From assembly GCA_019722365.1 (NCBI GenBank), contig JADFUC010002248.1:124001-188000 (forward strand): 64,000 bases of DNA, given 5' to 3'. Source of the stretch: Lithospermum erythrorhizon (Eukaryota; Streptophyta; Magnoliopsida; Boraginales; Boraginaceae). This document shows, piece by piece, positions 35,536-46,610 of the stretch. Below the pieces are notes generated by a model. It had not been told where the DNA came from and did no database searches. It saw only the letters and a list, made by a program, of their open reading frames with translations. Numbering within the stretch: position 1 is the first letter of the stretch; each line of letters starts with the position of its first letter. Position numbers and translations under genes: made by a program.

Positions 35536-35833
35536 AGATTTTTGAAGATAAGATTGAGGATTATGTTAATACTTATTAGTCTCGCTCATATACCCAAAAT
35601 TCTGTTTCGTGTTGTATTTTTGGTTATTGTACTCGTTGCGGGCTTCACGGGACACGAGATACATGTATGCCAAAAAACATCATTGCACATCCTACATGTT
35701 GTCTTGACGTTTTCGGGGATTTTGGTAATAGTAGCCACTTTGTTTTCGGGGATTTGGATAAAATGAAGAGTCATTTAATGTCAAGGATTCAAGCAGAGAA
35801 AATTAATGATGATTCAAATCGACTTATTTTCTA
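35536..35833 (+). mobile_element. Possible zinc-knuckle fragment of a transposon protein
   Basis: One + frame reads FGYCTRCGLHGTRDTCMPK and continues open to a TAG at about 35,833. CxxCGxxG...C resembles a CCHC zinc knuckle that has lost its His, a module found at the C-terminus of MuDR transposases and in Gag-like proteins. It is on the same strand as the MuDR relic 1.4 kb upstream. No other domain supports an assignment. Confidence 0.25.
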
Positions 35834-37250
35834 GTTGGGAGAAAAAGTACACACAATTAATGTGAATATTGAAGTCCCAATGAACGAAATTTATGATTGT
35901 GTTTTAATATTTGTCGTTGGAGTCTTTATGATTGGATTGCTTTTTGTTATTATTTCGAAACATTATAGTTTGTGGATAGACTTTCAAATTAATTGTTATT
36001 TCGTGTTTAGGGTTTTTAATTTGTTTTTGGTGATGATTATAGTGTTGGAAATCTAAAAATCGGATCTCGCCAAAATGCAGTTAAACAACTCATATATATA
36101 TATATATATATATAAGTTCAATATATATTAATTGCTTAGACAAATAATATTTAGAAATAAGCGATGACATTAGGGATACGATGACTTACTAAGTCGCTCG
36201 AAATCTATATTAAATATAATATTAGGTTAATAATATTTAATATATTAATGCTTGTCAGTCGTCTAAAGGGTCACACCACGTCGATAAACCGAACTACTTA
36301 ATAAAATGTATTATAAACTTCGAGTTTAAAGTGTAAATCGAAGGGAAACGACCGGGGCCGAAAAATAATAATAAGTTTAATGTGACATCGAACTTTCTTT
36401 ACAATATTGCCTCGAAAAAATAATTTTAGTTTATTGGGACCTAAACTTTTTTGCAAATTTTCCCTCCAAAAAATAAATATTTTCAATATGACTAACTTGT
36501 CTTTGGGTTAAGCACCATTTAAAAGTCAAATGGAAATCAACAGCTCAAAAAAATAATTTTGAAAAGTTAGTCTGCAAAATGTCTGTACAGTGTCTTGAAA
36601 GTTGAGAAGTTAAATGTCTTTATTTAAAGGTTTAGTAAAATGTCAGTTAGATGGAATGAAACCTTTTTTGTGTATTTCTATTGATAATTTATAAGTTGTC
36701 CTATTGCTCCTATAATATGTTTTCGGGGTAATTTCAATATCGAAAATGAATTGTATGAGGAAAATTGAAAATTAAAATGAGATACAGAGTAGATTAAAAA
36801 GATAGAAAGTTCAGGGGTAAATTTCGCACATAATTCTGGAGACCTGATACACCTATTATTGCTCATTTCTTATTCACTTATTCATCGTCAACTATAAAAA
36901 TGCCATGTTCTAAAGCATACCATTAATAAATATATTTTCTGATAAACTCTTATACGAAATACTGATAGTTCATATATTAAAAAGTGTAAATACTCAAATA
37001 TTAGAAATAAAAACTTGGATAACATTTTAAAAAGCATGAGATTATGAATGTAATAATACTTCTACTAGTCTACTAAACTATCTATTATGGAGTATGTTGT
37101 GAATCTACCGGTATCTCGATGTTCCCTCGTTCTTTCAACTTGAAAGTACGATTAGATAATAACCCGGTGATTCATTGCGTATGACTTAAGTATGAACAGT
37201 TTGTCGATACATGAATAACAATAAGCTTAACTACCTGACTCGATAAAGTG
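35834..37250. other. Intergenic; (TA)n tract
   Basis: A TA run occupies 36,092-36,114. Hydrophobic open frames (for example 35,835-36,056 +) have no family resemblance. Nothing else is supported. Confidence 0.45.
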
Positions 37251-37625
37251 ATTCATCAGTTTGTTCGAACCTCGACTTAGTTTCATCCAAACTTCATCCT
37301 GGTCGGTCATGGATAGATCACCCGTGTTTGGGTCTATAAGCACTGACAATTGCTTTATGAAGACTCGCTTTCTCTACAACTCCAGTGTGTTCTCTTAGCC
37401 AAGCCATTACCTATGAGTCGCAGACTCATTATTCAACAGGCACACAATCGGTCAGTGCCCCGAGCTCCTTCCGTTTCTTGAGAGCTTACATTTTCATGTT
37501 CTATTTCACTCCCCGATGGGTTCCTTTCACCCTTTCCTCACGATACTACTTCGCTCTCGGTCAATCAGGAATATTTAATCTTGCAAGATAGTCCTCTATG
37601 ATTCACACGATATTCCACGTGCCCG
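37251..37625 (-). pseudogene. Organelle (most likely plastid) 23S rRNA fragment in nuclear DNA (NUPT)
   Basis: The + strand follows the reverse complement of plastid 23S rRNA over about 375 bases. Landmarks in order are CTTCATCCTGGTC...CATGGATAGATCACCC, AAGACTCGCTTTC, CCTATGAGTCGC, TTCAACAGGCAC, TTTCATGTTCTATTTCACTC, ACTACTTCGCT, CTTGCAAG and ATTCCACGTGCCC. Differences are mostly C to T or G to A, the pattern expected from deamination of a methylated, silent nuclear copy. The ends are abrupt and the rest of the rRNA operon is absent. A mitochondrial origin is less likely but not excluded. Confidence 0.8.
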
Positions 37626-38030
37626 GAACGGAACTTTGTGTTGATTGGCCTCGAAATGCACGTTTTCTTCTTCCATATGTAAAAAGGGAGTATCTCATAC
37701 TCGAACTCGACTAGCTAAGCCCCTAGTAATACCCACTAGCGCACCCACCGTATTGCTAAATGCTAATGACTTGTCAGTCAAGTCAGCATCAATGTAGGTC
37801 CCACTGTTAGACTCGGATATTCTCTTCTGTCCTAAATTCCTAATATTTCTTCTCAGTGTCGACTCATAGGAAAATATCATTACATTAAACTTTTGTCCCA
37901 AAACTTTGTCCAAAAAAGAAAATTTCTCCAAAAAACACTCACAAACACTCACCAGTAACTGTACTGTTTGTTGCATTATCTGAAGATTCGAGAAAAGGGT
38001 TCTCATTTCTCAGGCTTCTGATAATTGGGT
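37626..38030. other. Intergenic between the 23S-like insert and pyruvate kinase
   Basis: The minus-strand open frame 37,695-38,006 has no convincing homologue; part of it faintly resembles copia RNase H (YIDAD). The coding strand of pyruvate kinase may be promoter sequence here, but no TATA box stands out. Confidence 0.35.
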
Positions 38031-38660
38031 ATATTTTAGTTTTTTTAATGTATTTTTTTCTTGTTTATGAATTATGCTCTTTATTTTTGTTAAGTGGAGT
38101 TGAGGAATTAATTTGATTAGGCAAGTCAAGGGATGTTGCTAGATTTCATTTGTTTTGAGTATGATTAGTAGTTTTTTTTTTTAGTATGATTAGTTTTTGT
38201 TGTGGAGATCACTTATGGGTTTACTGTAAAAAGTTGAACTTTTAAGGAATGAGATAATTCTACAAACCATACTTAAAAATTGGAATTTGAAAAAAGTCGA
38301 GACTCAGTTTTCGAAGATTTAATATTAGTGTAACAAACTTGTAGTTTTTTATAGTTACAAACTTATTGCACAAATGATCATTTTGTTTCATTAGCGTTAC
38401 TATCTAACTTGAGCACTAGTATATTCTTGAAATTTATCCAAGCCGTATTTGTGGGTACAGTTTGGTTTTTTCAAAGTATATTTCTTCTTTTTTATTCTAT
38501 ATTTTGCTCAGTGGAGTTGAAGAAAGTGTTGCAATTAATCAAGTTAAGGATGTTGCTAGATATCGTTTGTTCATAGTAAGATTTGTTGTTTGTTGTCAAG
38601 ATCAGTTATGGGTTTACAGAGAAAGGTTCGCCTTTAATCTAGCCAATGAAAAGGAGTGTA
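38031..38660 (+). repeat. Duplicated 5' leader/intron segment of pyruvate kinase (offset 417)
   Basis: Two diverged copies, about 38,031-38,245 and 38,457-38,660. Both have a pyrimidine-rich stretch ending in AG, then TGGAGTTGA(A/G)G, 'gatgttgctagat', 'gatca(c/g)ttatgggttta'. In the downstream copy the stretch reads TTTTGCTCAG|TGGAG, which would serve as a 3' splice site. The upstream copy reads TTTTTGTTAAG|TGGAG. Confidence 0.65.
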
Positions 38661-38930
38661 TTGTTGAAATTTATTTGAGCGTCGATTTTGAATACCAATC
38701 AACTATGTTTTGGCCAAACAAGTAATTTGTATTCTACCATTTCTGTAATTAATTCGATTGTCTTTTCAGTAAAATTCGTGTTTGAACGGGGGATTCAATG
38801 AGGACATCAAAAATTTGAACTTTTTTCTTAATTTATATGTGCTACATGTAAGTTAAATTTGATCCAGTTTGACCTGGAAGGTTTGGTGAAATGTTTTGAC
38901 TATATTGATATAGGTTCTGAAGAGGTATAT

Positions 38931-40944
38931 ATGGCAAACATAGAAATCGAGGGGATACTGAAGGAGCAGCCAAATGATGGCAGGATACCCAAAACTAAGA
39001 TCGTGTGTACTTTGGGACCTGCTTCTCGATCTGTTGAGATGATTGAGAAGCTACTTTGGGCTGGAATGAATGTTGCCAGGTTCAACTTCTCTCATGGAAC
39101 CCACGACTATCATCAGGGAACGCTCGACAATCTCAGGGCTGCTATGCACAACACCGGGATCCTTTGTGCTGTCATGCTTGATACCAAGGTTCAGTACCAT
39201 GCTTACTCAAAATATTTGTATTTTGTATCTTGGTGCTGCTTTTGATATGTTAGTGTCATTGAATTGTGTCATCATGATAAATCATTGTACTCTGATGCAT
39301 TTCCAAAGTTGGCAAACTTGCTTGATAATCAGCTTAACTTCATGCCTCACTACATGTCTTTATTATACTTCAATTCTCAGATGTTGATTTATTGGAGTAG
39401 TATTTAAAATTCATGATAATGATATTATTTTTATCTGTATCAGGGACCTGAGATTCGAACTGGTTTCTTGAAAGATGAGAAGCCTATTCAACTCAAAGAA
39501 GGCCAGGAGATAACTGTGACTACTGATTATAGTATAAAAGGAAACACGGATATGATCTCGATGAGCTACGGAAAGTTAGCTGTTGACTTAAAGCCTGGCA
39601 ACGTCATCTTGTGTGCAGATGGGACAATTTCACTTTCTGTTCTGTCATGCGACACAGCAGCTGGTACTGTGAGGTGTCGTTGTCAAAACACTGCTATGCT
39701 TGGTGAGAGAAAGAATGTTAATCTTCCTGGTGTTGTAGTGGATCTTCCAACACTCACAGAGAAAGATAAAGAAGACATTCTTGATTGGGGTGTTCCCAAT
39801 CAAATTGATATGATTGCTCTTTCTTTCGTCCGAAAGGGTTCGGATCTAGTGAATGTTCGCAAGGTTCTAGGATCTCATGCCAAGCGTATTCTGTTAATGT
39901 CAAAGGTGAGTTAAACAAATTTTATCAAATCGACTGGAAATATTGTCATTTCCCATTTACACCATTCTACTTTCTTGTATGTACAGTCCTACTTATAGAA
40001 TGAATGTGATGTCGTATTCATAGTCTCCCTTCCTGGTGTTTTTCATGTATTGTGTGGTCGGGTAATATCATGTCTTCACGTGCAATACAACTTGTAAATT
40101 TTAATGTCAATTACTTGGAATTTTTCTCAAGGTTGAAAACCAAGAGGGAGTTGTCAACTTTGATGAAATTCTTCGAGAAACAGATGCCTTTATGGTTGCT
40201 CGAGGAGATCTTGGTATGGAGATTCCTGTTGAGAAAATTTTCTTGGCACAGAAGCTGATGATTTACAAATGCAATATTGCTGGTAAACCCGTGGTAACAG
40301 CAACTCAGATGCTTGAATCCATGATTAAGTCTCCACGCCCCACTCGTGCTGAAGCCACTGATGTAGCTAATGCCGTGCTTGATGGCACTGACTGTGTAAT
40401 GCTCAGTGGAGAGAGTGCAGCTGGTGCTTATCCAGAGCTCGCTGTGAGAATCATGGCACGAATTTGTATCGAGGCAGAGTCTTCCCTCGACTACAAGGCA
40501 ATATTTAAAGGAATGATAAACTCAGCACCTCTACCAATGAGCCCACTGGAGTCTCTAGCATCCTCAGCTGTCCGTACTGCCAACAAAGCCCATGCAAAAC
40601 TGATTGTTGTCCTAACACGTGGTGGGAGCACAGCCAATCTGGTGGCCAAGTACAGGCCAGCGGTGCCAATTCTCTCAGTAGTCGTCCCAGTTTTAACCAC
40701 AGACTCATTCGATTGGGAGGTCAGCGACGAGTCTCCAGCCAGGCATAGCTTGATATACAGGGGACTAATTCCTCTTCTTGCTGAAGGCTCTGCAAAAGCT
40801 ACAGAAGCAGAATCCACAGAAGTGATACTCGAAGCTGCTCTGAAGTCCGCTACAAAGAAAGGACTGTGCAAGGTTGGTGATGCTGTCGTCGCGCTTCATC
40901 GGATTGGCGCTGCATCTGTCATCAAAATTTGTCTAGTCAAGTGA
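38931..40944 (+). CDS. Pyruvate kinase, cytosolic
   Basis: Catalyses phosphoenolpyruvate + ADP to pyruvate + ATP, the last step of glycolysis. Coding exons 38,931-39,188, 39,444-39,905 and 40,132-40,944 join in phase to 510 aa, the usual length of plant cytosolic isoforms. There is no transit peptide: the protein starts MANIEIEGIL and KTKIVCTLGP follows within 30 residues. Family motifs in order are MNVARFNFSHG (substrate/ADP site), LDTK|GPEIRTG (residues 83-93, split by intron 1), NVNLPGVVVDLPTLTEKD, a lid region, MVARGDLGMEIP (261-272), GKPVVTATQMLESM, PTRAEATDVANAVLDG and LSGESAAG. The C-terminal domain is complete. The first donor is AAG|GTTCAG, weaker than consensus but the only in-frame choice. 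An acceptor (ATATAG) at 38,911-38,912 implies a 5' UTR intron. AATAAA at 41,080 is a possible poly(A) signal. Confidence 0.95.
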
Positions 40945-42539
40945 TCTATTGAGTCTTTGTCTAAATATTACATCAATGTTTGGTAGGTTGTCTTTGAATC
41001 TCTGGACACACATGAGGGGTGGTCCAAACTTACATTTCCTATGTTTGGAGTATACTATATATGGTATCATTGATGCTTAAATAAACGCCTGCTTCTTCTA
41101 TCTATTAAATGTAACGATACGAGTTTTTTTCCTTAAAAAAATACAAATATACTAATAATACGAGTTTTGACTAACATTGATATGTGGGGAGGATAAGTAC
41201 CTCCAAGGTTTGCACATGTTACATTATTTTTGAGATTTGGAGATAATTGGAATATGTTTCAAGTCTTGCTGTGACAAATTCATAATAATTAAGCATTTAC
41301 ACCAAATTTTTTATAAATTTTTCCTAAAATCGACAAAAAAAACATATCGACATCAAGGATTTAGATCTTTGTTTTTGCTTTTATATAAATTCAGATTCCC
41401 TATTTTATTCTTTACAAAACTCACATCAATTAATTTTAAGAACAAAAAAGTGGTTTAGAGTAGAAAGATCTCTATTGCTTGTAGTATATCTTAAATGACT
41501 TTGTTAACATGCTCGATTCGAGTATATATGTGTATGATTTGAGTATATATATACGTTAAACATATTTCTTACATCGTAAGTATTTTCGAGGTATATATAT
41601 ACTCGACTATTTATGATTGATGCGTATATGCTTTCAATGTGTTAGCGTAAATGAGCGATATACTAGAGATGGACATAATATGTAGAATTATAAATTTTGA
41701 ATTGGGCAAAAGCGAAAACGCCCATTGGTGTGTTTAAATTAATTGTCATTCGCCATTTATGTATCAACTTTTTGATATTAGCGAATTTAAAGAAGTCTTA
41801 AGTGCGTCGATCAAGTCACTCCGTGCATTTTGAGCGTTAAGTTGTTGATTTTAAGGGGGCGAAATGTAATTTTGTTTATTGAAGCCTCGATCACGAGGGC
41901 CTAATTATAATCTTAAAAAATCGAGCCACTTCCACTTGTTGAATAATGGTATTCATTCAAATCTTTTTTTGAAGATAACAAATTGATTAAACGAACTAAT
42001 CCCGTTTCGGTGAGCGTGTATTCGAGGTTTATTCTTTAATAAGTTCAAAGCGCTTAAAATGTTGATCGGGCGGGATATTCGGAGGCTAAATGGATGAGTC
42101 AACAAGCATGAACGCACAAGACTCGTGTTTTGTGTTTATAGGCGTTTGTAGAGGCTGCAACTCACGAGTTATTGTCGTTTTAAATATCGCAGTAATGACT
42201 GCGATTTAATCTTATTGTGTTTTAAAATGGATAGTCCGTACTTTCAATCTAAATATAGATTGATTAAATTGGATTTAAGTCGTACAAATGGCTGTGTGTC
42301 GTTTCGTTTCGAAGAATTGGGCACAGGCGATCTTTATTTAGAAAAGAGAAAATTCGAACCATCGAGACCCGTCGAAGGGTTCACGGTCCCGATGGTCGAG
42401 ACCACGACCTACCGATAGAGATTACATACGGGCGGGATTATGGCCCAGTTGCACTTAACCCGTCGAGGGCTCGTCGAGACCCACGATGCCGATAAGGGTC
42501 GCTGATCTTGAGCTTGACTTTCGAACTTTAAATTTTGTG
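40945..42539. other. Pyruvate kinase 3' flank and intergenic
   Basis: The first ~150 bases are probably 3' UTR. Beyond that no gene is seen. The GC-richer 42,290-42,500 part has an open frame (42,215-42,418) without a known domain and probably belongs to the LTR-like sequence downstream. Confidence 0.45.
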
Positions 42540-43233
42540 CACTATATAAAGCCTCTTTTTAAAAAACAAAAACAACTTTTGATAATTTTGACTATTTCGG
42601 CAATTAATTCATTGAATTCAAAAGGCAAAAGTCATAACTCCTACATTTAATTAGCCGCTATCTTTTGTAGAGTGTCCTAGTTATTAAAAAGTGTAATATC
42701 TAAAATCATTTATTGTGTTTGAGTGAAATCCTTGTGTGAGTGAAGCATAAGGGTTTGCTATTCTAAGGATTGAGTAGTAAGTGAAATCCTAAGAAGGCGT
42801 TGCTTGGGTTTCTAATCTAGGTTGATTAGGAGTTGAAATCCTAAGCGGGTAGCTTGGGTCCGCTTAGTTGGAATTTAGTGTTTGATATGTCTTGAGAGAA
42901 GTTCTTTGTGTGTATTGGCTTGTTCTTGTGTAGTTATCTTTCTTGAAAATCAGGAGTTGGAAAGCCGGCGGTCGGTGATGGGGAACGGGGAAACTGGTTA
43001 AATCGTGTGTATTGTCTCTTTCTCTTTTACTTTCAAGTATTCTTATTATTATAGTTATTAATTTGATTGTTAAATTGTTAACTAATGTCATTTCTCGAGC
43101 CCAGGTAATAGGTTTATCACGTTAATCTTTATTCCATTATTTGTTAATTCCGCATTATTAAATTAAAACACGAAAAAAAGTTAATAAAGCAACTTAAAAC
43201 CTTATTCACCCCATACAGGTTATATCTAGGCTA
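42540..43233 (+). mobile_element. Copia-type (Tork-like) LTR, probably solo or truncated
   Basis: A TATA-like ACTATATAAAGCC at about 42,540 is followed by the repeated GTGAAATCC / AAGGATTGAG / GAAATCCTAAG motifs and GGTAGCTTGGGTC. A T-rich stretch then leads into ACCTTATTCACCCC and TAGGCTAACA. The 'attcacccc...' end just inside a terminal CA is a hallmark of the LTRs of plant Tork-group copia elements. No PBS or gag follows at 43,234. The true 5' boundary may lie further left, in the GC-richer 42,000-42,530 stretch. Confidence 0.6.
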
Positions 43234-43329
43234 ACACCCTAAAATAAGAATACTAACTTCGACTTTGTTTGTAGAGCCTCGGTGTTTTGCAATGTAAGGA
43301 GCTTGATAGTTTTATTTAAATCAACAAAC

Positions 43330-43690
43330 TTTTTTAGATCTAGAATTCGTATGTAGTATTCATAACTTCAATTTTATTGTTTGAGTATTGAATAATTTTA
43401 CTATTAATAAAAAAATTGAACAATAGTTTAGAGATGGATTTATATCTAGTATTTCATAAGTTTTATATTTTGATGGCGAGTTTAAATAATTTTGACTATT
43501 CAAAAATAAATTGAACAATATGGTATTTAGAGATAAAAGGTATTATGTGATATTCATAAATTTTAGAATTTGTTGGTTGAGTTTTAATTAATTCGACTAC
43601 TCATAAAAGAATTACTGATCTTTTAGAGATGTATTTAGTATAGTATTAATAAGAAGTTTTGAATTTGATGGTTGAAAAATTTTATTTGTT
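43330..43690 (-). repeat. Inverted units of the ~100-bp repeat
   Basis: Three to four units of the 19.8-22.6 kb repeat on the opposite strand, seen as TTAGAGATG(G)ATTTA near 43,430, TTTAGAGATAAAAGG near 43,526 and TTTAGAGATGTATTTAG near 43,620. The AATTTTGACTATT and TTGATGG(C/T)(G/T)GA parts lie between them. Confidence 0.65.
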
Positions 43691-43766
43691 ATTTACTTAG
43701 ATTTTTTTTAAATAATTATACATCGTAGGCTGTATCTGTGATCTTAAAAAATTACTATATCACTGA

Positions 43767-44005
43767 GAATCTATAGTTTATTTCAATTAACTATGAATAA
43801 ACTAATTAGAATAAAAATTATAGAGAATCATATTTATGACCAAATCGCCCTTCATATTTTTACACTCCTAAAATTTTAATCATATTTTTAAGAATCTATA
43901 GTTTATTTCAATTAACTATGAATAATAAAATTATTGATCATGATTTGTCATTTTCGTTATTATATAATATGTTAAAAAATATGAAGGGTAATTATGTCTT
44001 TATTA
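43767..44005. repeat. 125-bp offset direct repeat and short inverted repeat
   Basis: TCTATAGTTTATTTCAATTA and the bases after it (about 33 in all) occur identically at 43,768 and 43,893. CGCCCTTCATATTTTT (about 43,848) and AAAAAATATGAAGGGTAATT (about 43,975) form an inverted pair. Together they resemble a small MITE with an internal duplication. Confidence 0.55.
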
Positions 44006-44724
44006 AAACTACAAGCTAGCGTGTAAAAAAAATTTCACGACTATATATAAGCGGCGCCCATTATATATTTATTAGTTTATATAGAATTGTTATTGTGTAT
44101 TTATATAATATATTAGGCAATGAACATATAAAAAGTCTTATAGATGATCATGATTATCTCGAGTATATCTATATGAAATTACTCAGAATTTGTAGGAGGG
44201 AAATAAACATAATTAAATGCATCAACAAACTTCTTTAAACAATTCACTTAAAAAGTATAACAGCAAATAATTATACATCATATTAAAAAAGATACTTGAG
44301 TTCAAGTTTAAAAGGTATAATACTACCCAACTATAAGTTTATAAAATATAAACTAAACAAAGGGAGTAATTATTTTTCGATTACCTTATTAGTTTATTTA
44401 ATCATTATTTCAAACGTGTGATTTCTATCTTAAGCTCGATAGCTCATCATACGTTAACTCTAATAAAACAATCTTATTTCCCGTCGATTCTTGGCGAGTT
44501 CATGAATTAGATTAGAAGATAAATCGAAAATCATGTTGCATGTATTGTTATGCATGAGCGGAAAAATGAATCACTAAGCGAAAAGAACTAAAACATGACA
44601 ATGAAATTTTGTGAAGATAAGAGATAAACTCAAACTAATACTTAGTAAAGAATGATAATATATATATATATATAAAATCGAAAAAGCAAAGTCAAAGCTA
44701 TTATGATTTTAATAGTGTTCATAA
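44006..44724. other. Intergenic, no gene recognised
   Basis: AT-rich. A MITE-like end (CAAAGGGAGTA) is near 44,356, and a TA run at 44,658-44,674. Confidence 0.45.
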
Positions 44725-45040
44725 AAAAGAAAAGAACAAGTAAATCCATGAACAATTGATTTCAAGTGGTTGAAGTTGTTGTTCCTATAGGCTCGTCTTC
44801 TTGTTCTTGGAAGACTCTGATAAAATGTATCGGGTTAGAAAATATGAGCTTTTAGAGCAAAATACATGAACAATATGAAATAAAATGAATTAGTGAAATC
44901 TATACATTACTCAAATGGTTGAAATTGTTCTTTCACTACTGACTTGATCACCAAAATCATATGTGCAAAGGCTTCGTCTTCTTATTCTTGGAGCTCTGAT
45001 AAAATGAATGTATCAATTAGAAAATGAGCATAAGGCAACA
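44725..45040 (+). repeat. Two-copy tandem duplication, ~200-bp unit
   Basis: Both copies contain TGGTTGAA(G/A)TTGTT, GGCT(T)CGTCTTCTT, TTCTTGGA and CTCTGATAAAATG..GTATC, then TTAGAAAAT(AT)GAGC, in the same order. Confidence 0.65.
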
Positions 45041-45084
45041 TAAATAAGAATAAATAAGCAAATACTGTGATACTTGTTCAGCGT

Positions 45085-45320
45085 CCTTTTTAAGATTAAA
45101 TCGTCTCTTTCGCCCCAATCCCTCCACAAAAGAAGCATCTCGGCGGTCTTAGTTTTCATGGAGGATGCTTTGGATCAATAACCACTTTTACTGCGCTCTG
45201 AGTTGATTCGAGAAACTGACAATATAATGTCGGAATGGATAGAATATCTTTGCCATTTTACTAAGAATAGGATATTTAGCTCCGTTGCAATATCCACCAA
45301 GTCGATACATCAAGTAGGGA
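45085..45320 (-). mobile_element. hAT transposase C-terminal (dimerisation) relic
   Basis: The minus strand gives GAKYPILSKMAK, then in another frame LSVSR...SERSKSGY, then KTAEMLLLWRDWGER. This is the order of the hAT C-terminal dimerisation region (KYPxLSxxAxDILxIPxSTVxSE...LxPxTxExLxxxxDW). In-frame stops and shifts show it is inactive. No DDE region was recognised above 45,320. Confidence 0.6.
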
Positions 45321-46310
45321 ACTTTCAATGGATCATCGTGAGATGTGCCGCAAGTTCCCTACTTACATTCTTATTAATCCCTCGATATTTTCAAGGTACA
45401 ACTAATCCTCTTTCCCGACGGAACATTAGAAATCGGGCACTTTCTTGACTAATTTAGCGCTTATTGTTTATCATCATTTTGAAAGTTTGGTTCATAGAAC
45501 TTAAGCAGGGGAGAATAAGTTCTTTACCGGCTAAGCTTGATAAATTTTTTGTCCCCGTGGATACAAGAATTGATAAATCCAAATAATAAAAATTATCTTA
45601 TACCTAAAAGGAAGTAAGGCAACATAATGAAATTGATTATACAACTTAGTAAAATAGGCAACAAGTAAACTATAAGCCCGACAAGTAAAATATAATTTAT
45701 CAAATAATACCTTAGATCAAGCTGCCCCGATGGAGATCAATGTATTACTTTGTGCCTAATACTTATCGTACTTGATCTTCGTTTCAATTGCAAGAATTTG
45801 TAAGTGGGGCTTAGTCGAGCACTTGTTTGTGTATCAGTAACACTTTCTATAGAGTTCATTAGAACAAATTCCGCGATTAGGATGAGAAGTGCCGCTTATA
45901 ATTCTTGCTCTTGTCCGACAAAAACCTCCAAAAGCGATAGATATCTAAACCGTCTCCGTCGAGATCGTGACAAATAATGAATAAAAGCATCATATTTTTT
46001 TTGCATATCCCCAGGCCATACGTCCCTATAAAAGTAGCGGTCGACAACGTGACCATGTTGAGTTATAGTTTTTAGTATCCAAAACTTATTATCTGATTGT
46101 AGCTTCCATAAGCTATTTGGCAATTTTATTAATCAATTACAGAAGCATACAATTACAATTCAACACGTTATTAATTATAATTTATAGAAGTTTATTGCCT
46201 CAAGTCAAAGACTCAAAAAGAAACAAAAACTAATAAATTACAACATTATAGAAATAAAAGTTAAAACGTATGCAAAACCACTCAAAAATTAGTAAATGCA
46301 AAAGCATAAT
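45321..46310. other. Intergenic, possibly more hAT relic
   Basis: Open frames at 45,203-45,448 + and 45,896-46,123 - lack known domains. The composition is closer to coding than to the flanks, which fits decayed transposon sequence. Confidence 0.35.
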
Positions 46311-46610
46311 TGAAAATACAAACATATTTACATGAATTGAAAAAACTGAAAATACAAACATATTTACATGAATTGAAAAAACTGAAAATACAAAAAAATG
46401 AAAATAAACTAATTAAAACATATTTAACAATTCGAAAATACAAAAAAATAATTAAACCTAATACAAAAAAAATTCAAAAATACAAAAAAAATTGAAAATA
46501 AACTAATTAGCAATATTTAACAATTAGAAGATACAAAAAAATAAAATTAAACCCAATACAAAATATTCAAAAATACAAAAAAAATTACAATTCGGAAATA
46601 ATAAGTTAAT
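46311..46610 (+). repeat. A-rich tandem repeats (36-bp and ~100-bp units)
   Basis: TGAAAATACAAACATATTTA and the following 16 bases occur twice exactly with a 36-base period (from 46,311). Two diverged ~100-bp units follow, each with GAAAATAAACTAATTA, TATTTAACAATT, ATACAAAAAAAT and AAACC(T/C)AATACAAA. Confidence 0.8.

Noticed and set aside
37695..38006. Minus open frame with a YIDAD-like piece, possible copia RNase H
   Set aside because: Only one short motif fits; the neighbouring residues do not follow the family.
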